Of a stretch of 64,000 bases of DNA, positions 26,529-35,327 are shown piece by piece. The notes under the pieces were generated by a model. It searched no databases, was not told the DNA's origin, and was given only the letters and a program-made list of their open reading frames with translations. Position numbers and translations under genes: made by a program. Each line of letters begins with the position of its first letter. Positions within the stretch are counted from its first letter, which is position 1. The stretch comes from Trichloromonas sp034006665 (GTDB lineage Bacteria > Desulfobacterota > Desulfuromonadia > Desulfuromonadales > Trichloromonadaceae). The DNA lies in NCBI RefSeq assembly GCF_034006665.1, contig NZ_JAVESI010000011.1:22385-86384 (forward strand). The letters run 5' to 3'.

Positions 26529-28915
26529 ATAAAAACGACAGCAAATCCGACAGTTCTAGTCGCAAGAGCAAGATCGTCGAGAAATCCTTCTGGCGGCAGG
26601 AGCGGGCCCAGCGTTATCTGATGCTGGCTTTTCTTGCGCTCTTTCTGACCGTGATCATCGTTCCTAAGGGCGGATTTATTCCCGATCATTACTCTCCGGG
26701 GGATATCGCCACCCGGGACGTCAAGTCGCCCCGCGAACTCCTCATTCCCGATCTGGTGCTCACCGAGAGCAAGCGGGTCGAGGCGGAAGGTGCGGTGCTG
26801 CCCCTCTACGATTACGATTCCCGGGCTGGGCAGGCGGCTGCCGAAACGTTGGCGCAGGGGCTGCAACTTGTCGAGCAGGCGGCCGTCGATCCGGAAATGA
26901 CCGCGACTTTGGGCGATGATCTGGAAAATTTTCTGGAAGTCGAGCTGACCGCGGAGGATCGGGATTCCCTTAAGGCTTTCACGGCTGAAGCAGCCGCCCG
27001 GGAAACCGCGGCCCCCCTCGATTTGGCTCCTATCCGCCAGGCGGTGATCAGCGCCCTTGAGGGGCGCATTGTCGGCAACCTGCAACTCTTTCAGGGGGAA
27101 GCCAAACACGGGATTCTCATGCGCGATCTCCACTCCCGTCAGGAGATCCTCTTGCAGCAGGCCCAGGAGGTCATTGGTGTGGGCAACGCCCAGGACCGTC
27201 TGCGCGAGGAGCTGCGCCCCCTCGACCTGAGCCGTGCCCAGCGGCGACTGATCCAGACGCTGGCGGTGAAGCTGGTCAGCCCCAATCTGACGTTCAACAA
27301 GAACGAGACCGAAGCCCGCAAGCAGCAGGCCCGCGAGGAGGTCAAGCCGGTTCTTTTCCAGGTCAAGAAGGGGGAGATGATTGTCCGCGAAGGCGAGCGG
27401 GTCACCGAGGAGCAGATCAGGAAACTCCGTGGGATCAGCGAACTCGGCAGTCATTCCAATACCCTGGTCGCAGGTATCGGCTTCTTCCTGTCGATTGTCG
27501 TGCTCTTTTTCGCCACCCACCGCTTTGCCCGGGTCAATATCCGCAAGTACGCTCCGGACAATCGCGACCTGCTCTTTCTGGTGGTGAATTTCATCGTCCT
27601 TTTCGTTCTGGTCAAGTTTGGGATTTTCGTTTCTTCGGCGCTGGAGAGCGCCTTTCCCTACATCGACTCGAACAGCTATTACTACGTGCTTCCCTTTGCC
27701 TTCGGAGCGATGCTGGCGCGCATCGTCCTCAACTCCGAGGTCGCCTTTGTTTTCGCCATCCTCTCGTCCTTGCTGCTCGGGGCGCTCTTCGGTTACAGCC
27801 TCTATATCAGTGTCTACGCCCTCGCCGGGAGCGTGACCTCTGCCCACTGGGTCCGGCACTGCAAGCAGCGTACGACCCTCTACCGGGCCGGCTTTCATCT
27901 GTCGCTAGTGAACATGCTGATGATTGTCGGCCTCTATCTGATCAGCGGCCAGGCCTTCGATGTGCAGCTTCTCTACAAGATCGGGTTCGGCCTGGCTGGA
28001 GGCTTTCTCTGCGCGATCCTCGTCACCGGCACCATCCCGCTGGTGGAGCATCTTTTCGAGTACACGACCGACATCAAGCTGCTCGAACTGGCCAACATGA
28101 ACACGCCGATACTGCGCGAACTGATGATCCAGGCGCCCGGCACCTACCATCATTCGGTGATTGTCGGCAACCTGGTCGAGGCCGCTGCCGAATCGATCAA
28201 CGCCAATCCCCTGTTGGCGCGGGTGGCGGCGTACTACCACGACATCGGCAAGATCCGCAAGCCGCTTTATTTCGTCGAGAACATGAACGGTCAGGAGAAC
28301 CGGCACGACAAGTTGGCTCCTTCGATGAGCGCGCTGATTCTCATGTCCCATGTCAAGGACGCGGTGGAAATGGCCCGGGAGAACAAGCTCGGCGCGCCGA
28401 TCATCGACATCATCCGCCAGCATCACGGCACGGCGCTGATGAAGTTCTTCTACGACAAGGCCAAGAGCAAGGAAGAGCCGGGAATGCCCGCGGTCGACGA
28501 GCGCGACTACCGCTATCCCGGACCCAAGCCGCAGACCCGCGAGGCGGCCCTGATCATGCTCGCCGACGCCGTCGAGGCGGCCAGCCGCACCCTCTCTGAT
28601 CCGACCCCGGCGCGGATTCAGGGGATGGTGCAGAAGATCATCAACAACATCTTCATCGACGGTCAGCTCGACGAGTGCGAACTGACCCTCAAGGACTTGC
28701 ATCGCATCGCCAGAAGCTTCAACCGCATTCTGGCGGGAATTTTCCACCATCGCATCGACTATCCGGAACCGGCCTACAAAGAGCGGGACAAGGATGCCGC
28801 CAAGAGGAAGAACGGTGAAGATTCAGATCGAGAATCGGCAAAGGAAGCAAAAGGTAAGGAAACTGTTCCTGCGAAAAGTGGCACGGAAGATCTTAAGCGT
28901 CTCGGGATGTCCTGA
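26525..28915 (+). CDS. 7TM-HD domain phosphodiesterase (PgpH/YqfF family)
   Basis: 796-residue membrane protein with an N-terminal anchor (about 30-47), a large extracytoplasmic 7TMR-HDED region (about 50-310), seven membrane helices (about 315-515) and a cytoplasmic HD domain. HD metal motifs include AAYYHDIGKI and QHHGTALM. Characterised members (Listeria PgpH) degrade cyclic di-AMP, the best functional guess here. The C-terminal tail is highly charged and overlaps the ybeY gene. It sits between ybeZ and ybeY, a placement shared with many non-enteric bacteria. Confidence 0.88.
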   Translation: MNKNDSKSDSSSRKSKIVEKSFWRQERAQRYLMLAFLALFLTVIIVPKGGFIPDHYSPGDIATRDVKSPRELLIPDLVLTESKRVEAEGAVLPLYDYDSRAGQAAAETLAQGLQLVEQAAVDPEMTATLGDDLENFLEVELTAEDRDSLKAFTAEAAARETAAPLDLAPIRQAVISALEGRIVGNLQLFQGEAKHGILMRDLHSRQEILLQQAQEVIGVGNAQDRLREELRPLDLSRAQRRLIQTLAVKLVSPNLTFNKNETEARKQQAREEVKPVLFQVKKGEMIVREGERVTEEQIRKLRGISELGSHSNTLVAGIGFFLSIVVLFFATHRFARVNIRKYAPDNRDLLFLVVNFIVLFVLVKFGIFVSSALESAFPYIDSNSYYYVLPFAFGAMLARIVLNSEVAFVFAILSSLLLGALFGYSLYISVYALAGSVTSAHWVRHCKQRTTLYRAGFHLSLVNMLMIVGLYLISGQAFDVQLLYKIGFGLAGGFLCAILVTGTIPLVEHLFEYTTDIKLLELANMNTPILRELMIQAPGTYHHSVIVGNLVEAAAESINANPLLARVAAYYHDIGKIRKPLYFVENMNGQENRHDKLAPSMSALILMSHVKDAVEMARENKLGAPIIDIIRQHHGTALMKFFYDKAKSKEEPGMPAVDERDYRYPGPKPQTREAALIMLADAVEAASRTLSDPTPARIQGMVQKIINNIFIDGQLDECELTLKDLHRIARSFNRILAGIFHHRIDYPEPAYKERDKDAAKRKNGEDSDRESAKEAKGKETVPAKSGTEDLKRLGMS

Positions 28916-29270
28916 GGCCGAGCTGTCGATCCTGGTCGTCGACGATGCTGATATTCGCATCATCAATCGCGACTACCTGCAACGGGACAAACCGACCAAC
29001 GTCATCTCCTTCGCCATGCGTGAAGGGGAGGGGGGTGAACTCTTTCCGGAGATGCTCGGCGACGTGGTGATCTCCGCCGAAACGGCGGCCCGGGATGCCG
29101 CTGACGCCGGTATCCCCTACGAGCACGAACTGGTCTTTCTACTTTTGCACGGCGTCCTCCATCTGCTCGGCTATGATCATGAACGCAGCGGCGCCGAGGA
29201 GGCCGAACGCATGGAAGCGCGGGAGCGGGAAATTTTCGCCCTCTTGCGTGAGGAATTCCTTTCGCCATGA
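28815..29270 (+). CDS. ybeY: Endoribonuclease YbeY
   Basis: 151-residue YbeY, a single-strand endoribonuclease needed for 16S rRNA 3' maturation and ribosome quality control. The zinc-binding signature HGVLHLLGYDH is complete. I start at GTG 28815 (KIQIENRQ follows, as in homologs) with AGGA at 28805-28808; an ATG at 28794 is possible but less well placed. The gene overlaps the preceding HD gene by about 100 bases and the next gene by four (ATGA). Confidence 0.92.
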   Translation: MKIQIENRQRKQKVRKLFLRKVARKILSVSGCPEAELSILVVDDADIRIINRDYLQRDKPTNVISFAMREGEGGELFPEMLGDVVISAETAARDAADAGIPYEHELVFLLLHGVLHLLGYDHERSGAEEAERMEAREREIFALLREEFLSP

Positions 29271-29986
29271 GCGAGTCCCCGCGCGAGCCCATCAAGCCCA
29301 CCAACTGGCTGCAAAGCGTCAACTGCGCCATCGAGGGAATTCTCTGGACCGCGCGCACCCAGCGGCACATGCGCTGGCATTTCCTGGCGGCGCTTGCGGT
29401 GCTGCTCTTCGCTCATTTCTTGGGCCTGTCGGCCCTTGAATTCATCCTGCTGGCCTTCGCCGTCACCTTGGTGCTTTTTGCCGAACTGGTCAACACCGCT
29501 TTGGAGGTGGTGGTCGACCTGGTTTCTCCCGGCTACCATCCCCTGGCCAAACAGGCCAAGGATGTGGCCGCCGGGGCGGTGCTGGTGGCGAGCATCGGCG
29601 CGGTGGTGATGGGTTTTTTCGCCCTCTCCCGCTACATTCTTCCGGCGTTGGGCGGGCAGCTCGACCAGTTGGGTCGACCGCCGGGGGAATTCCCGGTCGT
29701 TTCGGTGCTGGTGGCGACCATCCTCGTCGTCCTTCTCAAGGCCCTTTTCGGGCGGGGCACGCCGCTGCACGGCGGCCTGCCGAGCGGCCACGCGGCGATT
29801 TCCTTCGCCATCGCCAGTGCCATTATCCTTTCCGGGGTCGGCGCACTCCTCTCCTTGCTGACCCTGGCGTTGGCGGTCATGGTCAGCCACAGCCGGTTGT
29901 TGCTGGGCATCCACAGTGCCGGCGAGGTGGTGGCCGGCGGCGTCCTCGGGGTGGCGGTGACACTTTTGGTCTATATCTTGATGTAG
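29267..29986 (+). CDS. Diacylglycerol/undecaprenol kinase fused to PAP2 phosphatase domain
   Basis: 239-residue membrane protein joining two lipid enzymes. Residues 10-125 are DgkA-like: the kinase signature NTALEVVVDL and HPLAKQAKDVAAGAVL are intact, with about three helices. Residues 140-239 are PAP2-like with PSGHAAISFA and SRLLLGIHSAGE, where the last motif residue is Glu rather than Asp and the first motif (K...R) is degenerate. The kinase half probably phosphorylates undecaprenol or diacylglycerol; the phosphatase half would do the reverse on a polyprenyl phosphate. The gene is translationally coupled to ybeY. Confidence 0.82.
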   Translation: MSESPREPIKPTNWLQSVNCAIEGILWTARTQRHMRWHFLAALAVLLFAHFLGLSALEFILLAFAVTLVLFAELVNTALEVVVDLVSPGYHPLAKQAKDVAAGAVLVASIGAVVMGFFALSRYILPALGGQLDQLGRPPGEFPVVSVLVATILVVLLKALFGRGTPLHGGLPSGHAAISFAIASAIILSGVGALLSLLTLALAVMVSHSRLLLGIHSAGEVVAGGVLGVAVTLLVYILM

Positions 29987-30080
29987 GAGAATCTGTGCGG
30001 CAGCCGGCGGGTCTCGCGCCTGTTCGGCCGAAAGAAGCGCCGCGTTTCCAAGTCGATTTCATCCAGGGAGGAACGGATTT

Positions 30081-30944
30081 TTGGACGACGACAGTACGAG
30101 TGACAGACGGACTTCATGGTTTGGAGGGCTTGCACGCCTGCTGGGTGGCCGGCGCCGGGTCATGACCGAGAAGGACTTACAGGAGTTGATCGAGGAGTCG
30201 GAGGAAGAGGGGATCATCAATGAGGACGAGGGGGAGATGCTCCACTCGATCTTCGAGTTCGGTGAAACGATCGTACGTGAGGTCATGGTTTCACGCATCG
30301 ACATGGTCTGCTGCAGTATGACCACCAGCCTCGGCGAACTGCTGGCGGCGATCATTTCTTCGGGACATTCCCGTCTGCCCATCTACGAGGGGACCGCCGA
30401 CCGCATCGTCGGCATCATCTACGCCAAGGATCTGCTTCGTCTCTGGGGTTGCCGGGACGAGGATTTCCGCATCGAGCAGATCATGCGTACCCCCTATTTC
30501 GTCCCGGAAACCAAACAGATCGAAGAGCTGCTGCAGGAATTCCGCACCCAGCGGGTGCATATGGCCATCGCTATCGATGAATACGGCGGTACCTCGGGGC
30601 TGATCACCATCGAGGATCTGATTGAGGAGATCGTCGGCGACATCCAGGATGAGTACGATCTCGAAGAGGATGAACTGGTGGAAGAAGCTCCCGGCGTGGT
30701 TTTGGTTGACGGGCGTCTCAACATCGAGGAACTGGAGGATTATTTCGACATCGACATTCCCCGGGAGAAGTTCGATACCGTCGGCGGCTACCTCTTCAAT
30801 CTTTTCGGCCATGTTCCCCAGGTCAACGAGGAGATTCGCGACGGCGTGCTGCGCATGACCGTAGTGGAATGCGATGGCCGCAAGATCCGCAAGGTGCGGG
30901 TGTTTCGCGCCGAGGCGGAGACCCAGGAGGAAGACGCTTCCTGA
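30081..30944 (+). CDS. ybeX: CBS-domain/CorC_HlyC protein (YbeX type)
   Basis: 287-residue cytoplasmic protein with two CBS domains (about 65-190; EVMVSRIDMV and ITIEDLIEEIVGDI are typical) and a C-terminal CorC_HlyC domain ending about residue 280. There is no membrane part, so it matches E. coli YbeX/CorC, implicated in Mg/Co efflux and ribosome-related functions. It starts at TTG 30081, nine bases after GGGAGG. The order ybeZ-ybeY-ybeX-lnt matches E. coli. Its TGA overlaps the lnt ATG (TGATG). Confidence 0.88.
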   Translation: MDDDSTSDRRTSWFGGLARLLGGRRRVMTEKDLQELIEESEEEGIINEDEGEMLHSIFEFGETIVREVMVSRIDMVCCSMTTSLGELLAAIISSGHSRLPIYEGTADRIVGIIYAKDLLRLWGCRDEDFRIEQIMRTPYFVPETKQIEELLQEFRTQRVHMAIAIDEYGGTSGLITIEDLIEEIVGDIQDEYDLEEDELVEEAPGVVLVDGRLNIEELEDYFDIDIPREKFDTVGGYLFNLFGHVPQVNEEIRDGVLRMTVVECDGRKIRKVRVFRAEAETQEEDAS

Positions 30945-32464
30945 TGAAGCTTACGTCACCGGGGAAAACCGCCGCCCTGTCCCTGCTTTCGGGATTGCTG
31001 CTGGCGCTGGCCTTTCCGCGTCCGGATTTTTCCTGGTTGGCCTGGTTTGGTCTGGTGCCGTTGCTGACCGTGATGGAGCGCCATCCTTTTCGCAGCGGAT
31101 TCGTGGCCGGTTGTGCCTTCTTCGGCCTGGTGCTCTACTGGCTGAACATCGTCATGACCACCTACGGTCGCATGCACCCGTTCTTTTCCCTGGTCGCCTA
31201 TGTCCTGCTGGTGGCCTATCTGGCGCTTTTTTTCGGCCTCGCCACCTGGGCGGTCTGCCGCTTTCGCGAGCAACTCGGCCGTTCTTACCTGCTGACTCTG
31301 CCGGTGGTCTGGGTCGCTCTCGAATTTCTGCGCTCCTTTCTGCTGAGCGGCTTCCCTTGGGCGAGCCTCGGCTACTCCCAGCAGAACCGTGAAGTGCTGC
31401 TGCAAAGTGTCGATCTGTTCGGTGTCCACGGCCTCAGTTTTCTGATCGTTTTCGCCAATGTCCTGGTCTTTCAGCTCTGGCGTTCCCTGGCGCGGCGCGG
31501 TTCGGAACCCCTCTCCCGGTCGGGCGTGGCCATCGGTCTTTTGTTGATCATCGCCGCCCATGCCTACGGCTTCTGGCGTCTGGGCCTCCCCGAGGACGCC
31601 ACGGCGCCGACGCTGGAAGTGGCGCTGATTCAAGGGAATATCGACCAGTCGGTCAAGTGGGATCCGGCCTATCAGCAGAAGACCGTCGAGATCTATCGGG
31701 AGCTGTCCCGGGAAGCGACTGCCGACGGTGCTCCTGATCTGATCGTCTGGCCGGAGAGCGCCACTCCGTTCTACTTTCAGGAGCCCGGTCCGCTCTCCGC
31801 CCAGGTAACGGAGGTGTCCCGTGCCATTGGCGGCCATCTGCTCTTCGGCAGTCCCGCTTACGAGAAGGGGATGGGTTCTTATCGCTATCTGAACAGCGCC
31901 TTTCTCCTTTCTCCTTCCGGTGTGGTGCTCGGGCGCAGCGACAAGGTTCATCTCGTCCCCTTTGGCGAGTACGTTCCTCTCGGGCGCTTTCTCCCTTTTA
32001 TCGACAAGCTGGTAACAGGGATCGGCGACTTCTCGCCGGGAACGGTCAACCCTCTGCCGCTGGAGGCGGCCAAACTCGGCGTGCTCGTCTGCTTTGAGGG
32101 AATCTTCCCCGAGCTGGCTCGGGACTACGCTGCCAGCGGCAGCGGCCTGCTGGTGAACATCACCAACGATGCCTGGTTCGGCCGGTCCTCCGCCCCCCAC
32201 CAGCATTTGGCCATGACCCGCTTCCGCGCCGTGGAGAACCGTCTGTGGCTGGCGCGGGCGGCCAATACCGGCATCTCCGCTCTCATCGACCCGAAAGGCA
32301 GGATCGTCGCTCGCTCCGAGCTCTTCGCCCCGGCGGTGGTACGCGGGAAGGTTCTTCTCGGCGGCGAGGCGACCCTCTATCAACGCATCGGCGAGTTGCC
32401 GGCCCTTCTCTTTTGTGCGTTGGCTGTTTTCTGGCTGATCCGCACCCGTCGCCGCTATCCCTGA
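30944..32464 (+). CDS. lnt: Apolipoprotein N-acyltransferase
   Basis: 506-residue inner-membrane enzyme that adds the third acyl chain to lipoproteins. About six N-terminal helices (residues 8-200) anchor a nitrilase-like periplasmic domain (about 225-470) and a last helix. The catalytic triad is visible as Glu in WPESATPF, Lys in KVHLVPFGEY and Cys in VLVCFEGIFPE. The start overlaps the ybeX stop, so the two are translated together. Its products are later handled by LolC/LolD, encoded 3 kb downstream. Confidence 0.94.
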   Translation: MKLTSPGKTAALSLLSGLLLALAFPRPDFSWLAWFGLVPLLTVMERHPFRSGFVAGCAFFGLVLYWLNIVMTTYGRMHPFFSLVAYVLLVAYLALFFGLATWAVCRFREQLGRSYLLTLPVVWVALEFLRSFLLSGFPWASLGYSQQNREVLLQSVDLFGVHGLSFLIVFANVLVFQLWRSLARRGSEPLSRSGVAIGLLLIIAAHAYGFWRLGLPEDATAPTLEVALIQGNIDQSVKWDPAYQQKTVEIYRELSREATADGAPDLIVWPESATPFYFQEPGPLSAQVTEVSRAIGGHLLFGSPAYEKGMGSYRYLNSAFLLSPSGVVLGRSDKVHLVPFGEYVPLGRFLPFIDKLVTGIGDFSPGTVNPLPLEAAKLGVLVCFEGIFPELARDYAASGSGLLVNITNDAWFGRSSAPHQHLAMTRFRAVENRLWLARAANTGISALIDPKGRIVARSELFAPAVVRGKVLLGGEATLYQRIGELPALLFCALAVFWLIRTRRRYP

Positions 32465-32485
32465 GGGTTTTCCCGCAAAGAGGTC

Positions 32486-32514
32486 TTGAGCTGCGGCGGG
32501 GAAGCCGGTATACT
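32486..32514 (+). promoter_or_regulatory. Sigma-70-type promoter for prfB
   Basis: TTGAGC (32486-32491), 17-base spacer, TATACT (32509-32514), placed 48 bases before the prfB ATG. Confidence 0.55.
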
Positions 32515-32561
32515 CCCCGCCCATTTGTTTTTCAGTAATCCGTTCAAGGAGAAAACAGTCC

Positions 32562-33657
32562 ATGTTTCGTGATGAAAAAGAGTCCTTGACCCTTCTTCAG
32601 GACAAGCTCAATGAGCTGAGGGGGTACCTTTGACGTCGAGGTGAAGGCAGAGCGGGTCGCCGAACTGGAGGCGGAAATCGCCAAGCCCGAGTTCTGGAAT
32701 CAGGGCGAGCGTACCCAAGACATCCTGAAGGAACGGAATTCCCTGCAAAAAGTTGTTGGGGATTACCGCCAGGCCCGTCAGGAACTGGAGGATCTGCAGG
32801 TTCTCGTCGAACTGGGCGAGGAAGGGCAGGATGAGGCGACCCGAGACGAGGTGCGTGAGCTGTTGCCGGTCCTAGAACAGCGTATCGGCCGGATGGAATT
32901 CGCCCGCATGCTCTCCGGCGAACACGACGCCAATAACGCCATCTTCAGCATCAACGCCGGGGCCGGCGGGACCGAGGCTCAGGACTGGGCCGAGATGCTG
33001 CTGCGCATGTATCTGCGCTACTGCGAGCGCAAGGGCTTCAAAACCGAGATTACCGACTACCAGCCCGGCGACGAGGCGGGAGTCAAGGGCGTGACTTTCA
33101 ACGTCGAGGGGGACTACGCCTACGGGTTTCTGCGTGCCGAAAACGGCATTCACCGGCTGGTGCGCATATCCCCCTTCGACGCTAACGCCCGCCGGCATAC
33201 CTCCTTCTGCTCGGTCTTCGTCTTCCCCGAACTGTCGGACGACATTGACGTGGAGATCAACGAGAAGGATCTTAAGGTCGACACCTACCGCGCCAGTGGC
33301 GCCGGTGGCCAGCACGTCAACAAGACCGAGTCGGCGATTCGCATCACCCATATGCCGACGGGGATCGTCGTCGCCTGTCAGAACGAGCGTTCCCAGCATA
33401 AGAACCGGGCGGTGGCGATGAAACAGCTCAAGGCCCGTCTCTATGAACTGGAAGTGCGCAAGAAGGAGGAGGAATCGGCGGCCATCTCCGGCGAGAAGAA
33501 GGAGATCGGCTGGGGCAGCCAGATCCGCTCCTATGTGCTGCACCCCTATCGCCTGGTCAAGGACCATCGCACCGGCTTTGAAGTGGGTAACACCGACGCT
33601 GTCCTGGACGGCGATATCGACGTTTTTATCGAAGCCTATCTGCTGAGCGGCAAATAG
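32562..33657 (+). CDS. prfB: Peptide chain release factor 2 (programmed +1 frameshift)
   Basis: RF2, 364 residues after frameshifting, releases peptides at UGA and UAA. Reading starts at ATG 32562 (AAGGAG at 32547), meets an in-frame TGA at codon 24 (32631-32633), and continues in the +1 frame from GAC at 32632. The codon-recognition SPF motif (RISPFDAN) and the catalytic GGQ in GAGGQHVNK are intact. Annotating only the downstream open frame would lose the first 24 residues. RF2 controls its own synthesis because low RF2 lets the ribosome slip at the TGA. Confidence 0.96.
32619..32634 (+). promoter_or_regulatory. prfB autoregulatory frameshift site
   Basis: AGGGGGTACCTTTGAC: a Shine-Dalgarno-like AGGGGG, the CTT slip codon, the in-frame TGA and a following C. 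All elements of the E. coli signal are conserved with the same spacing. Confidence 0.95.
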
Positions 33658-33688
33658 TCGTTGCCGCTTTTTGTGGGCGGGATTGCCC

Positions 33689-33715
33689 TTGACTTGGCGG
33701 GGTGCGGAGTATAAG
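33689..33715 (+). promoter_or_regulatory. Possible promoter before lysS
   Basis: TTGACT (33689-33694) and TATAAG (33710-33715), but the spacer is only 15 bases. prfB-lysS cotranscription is also likely. Confidence 0.3.
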
Positions 33716-33737
33716 GTAGCCCGCTTGTGAAGTCGGG

Positions 33738-35240
33738 ATGAAAGGTATGGATATTATGGAAGATCTGAACGATATTTTAGTACAGCGACGGGCCAAGCTG
33801 GAGGAATTGCGCGGCGCCGGGATCAATCCCTACGCCAACGATTTTTCCGTAACGCACACTTCGGCAGAGGTGGCCGGCGCCCACGAAGAGGATGATGCCG
33901 CCGCCTTGGAAGGCTGCGACGAGCGCTACGTCGTCGCCGGTCGGATTATGGCCCGGCGCGATTTCGGCAAGGCCGCTTTTATTCAGCTTCAGGACCGCAA
34001 GGGGCGCCTGCAGGTCTACGTCGGCCGAGACAATATCGGTGAAGAGGCCTTCGCGCTCTTTCGTAAGCTTGACCTCGGTGATGTCGTCGGTCTTTCCGGT
34101 ACGCCCTTCCGGACCAAGACCGGCGAACTCTCCCTGCGTGCCGACGCCCTGCGTCTGCTGAGCAAATCGTTGCAGGTGCTGCCGGAAAAATGGCACGGCC
34201 TGACCGACGTGGAGACCCGTTACCGCCAGCGTTATCTCGATATGATCGTCAATCCCGCCGTGCGCGAGGTCTTTCTCAAGCGCAGCCGGATCATTGGTCT
34301 GATCCGCGAGTTCATGATGCGTCACGACTTTCTCGAAGTCGAGACGCCGATGATGCAGCCCATCGCCGGTGGGGCGACGGCCAAGCCCTTCGTCACCCAC
34401 CACAACACCCTGAAGATGGATCTCTTTCTGCGCATCGCGCCGGAGCTCTATCTCAAGCGGCTGGTGGTCGGCGGCTTCGAGCGGGTTTTCGAGATCAACC
34501 GCAACTTCCGCAACGAGGGGATTTCCATACAGCATAACCCCGAATTCACCATGATGGAATTCTACCGGGCCTACGCGACCTACCACGACCTGATGGACTT
34601 CACCGAGGAACTGATTTGCCACGTTGCCCAACAGCTCTGCGGCAACCTGGTTATTCCTTACGGCGGCAAGAGCGTTGACCTGACCCCTCCCTGGGACCGG
34701 CTCACGGTCAAGGAAGCGATCATCAAGTACGGCCAGATCGATCCCGCCGTTCTTGAAGACCGTGACCGCGCCTACGCTTACGCCCAGTCTTTGGGGTTGG
34801 AGCTGGATAAAAACATCGGTTACGGCAAACTCCTCACCGAACTCTTCGACGAGGTGGCCGAGCCCAAGCTCTGGCAGCCGACCTTTATCACCGAATATCC
34901 CACGGAGGTTTCCCCGCTGTCGCGGAAGAATGAGGCCAACCCCGAGGTGGTCGACCGCTTCGAACTCTTTATCGTCGGTCGCGAGTTGGCCAATGCCTTT
35001 TCCGAGTTGAACGATCCCCTCGATCAGAAGGAGCGCTTCCTCAAGCAGCTGGCCGAGAAGGAGGCCGGCGACGAGGAGGCTCACGCTATGGACGAGGACT
35101 ACATCCGCGCCCTCGAATACGGCATGCCGCCCACCGCCGGAGAGGGGATCGGCATCGACCGGCTGGTCATGCTGCTTACCGACTCAGCGTCGATCCGCGA
35201 CGTGATTCTCTTTCCCCAACTGCGTCCGGAAAGCAAATAA
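33738..35240 (+). CDS. lysS: Lysyl-tRNA synthetase, class II
   Basis: About 500-residue class IIb LysRS. An N-terminal OB-fold anticodon-binding domain (about 55-165) precedes the catalytic core with motif 2 (around FRNEG, with the PEFTMMEFY that follows) and motif 3 (GEGIGIDRLVMLL). Three in-frame ATGs (33738, 33747, 33756) are possible; AAAGG at 33741 best serves 33756, which would give MEDLNDIL. It follows prfB as in many bacteria, including E. coli. Confidence 0.96.
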   Translation: MKGMDIMEDLNDILVQRRAKLEELRGAGINPYANDFSVTHTSAEVAGAHEEDDAAALEGCDERYVVAGRIMARRDFGKAAFIQLQDRKGRLQVYVGRDNIGEEAFALFRKLDLGDVVGLSGTPFRTKTGELSLRADALRLLSKSLQVLPEKWHGLTDVETRYRQRYLDMIVNPAVREVFLKRSRIIGLIREFMMRHDFLEVETPMMQPIAGGATAKPFVTHHNTLKMDLFLRIAPELYLKRLVVGGFERVFEINRNFRNEGISIQHNPEFTMMEFYRAYATYHDLMDFTEELICHVAQQLCGNLVIPYGGKSVDLTPPWDRLTVKEAIIKYGQIDPAVLEDRDRAYAYAQSLGLELDKNIGYGKLLTELFDEVAEPKLWQPTFITEYPTEVSPLSRKNEANPEVVDRFELFIVGRELANAFSELNDPLDQKERFLKQLAEKEAGDEEAHAMDEDYIRALEYGMPPTAGEGIGIDRLVMLLTDSASIRDVILFPQLRPESK

Positions 35241-35258
35241 TTCCGTGTGGGGTGCGGC

Positions 35259-35310
35259 GTGAGGGGTGAGGTGTGAACCTTTTTCCTGCGCTTCACCCCA
35301 CACCCCTTAC
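35259..35310. repeat. Imperfect inverted repeat of GTGAGGGGTG type
   Basis: Arms 35259-35277 and 35292-35310 match at 16 of 19 positions around a 14-base loop. They lie in the 87-bp gap between lysS and lolC. The arms are made of GTGAGGGGTG-like units; a related direct version occurs at 50747-50770. It may be an RNA hairpin or a dispersed repeat family. Confidence 0.5.
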
Positions 35311-35327
35311 TCCTCACGGAAGTCTTC

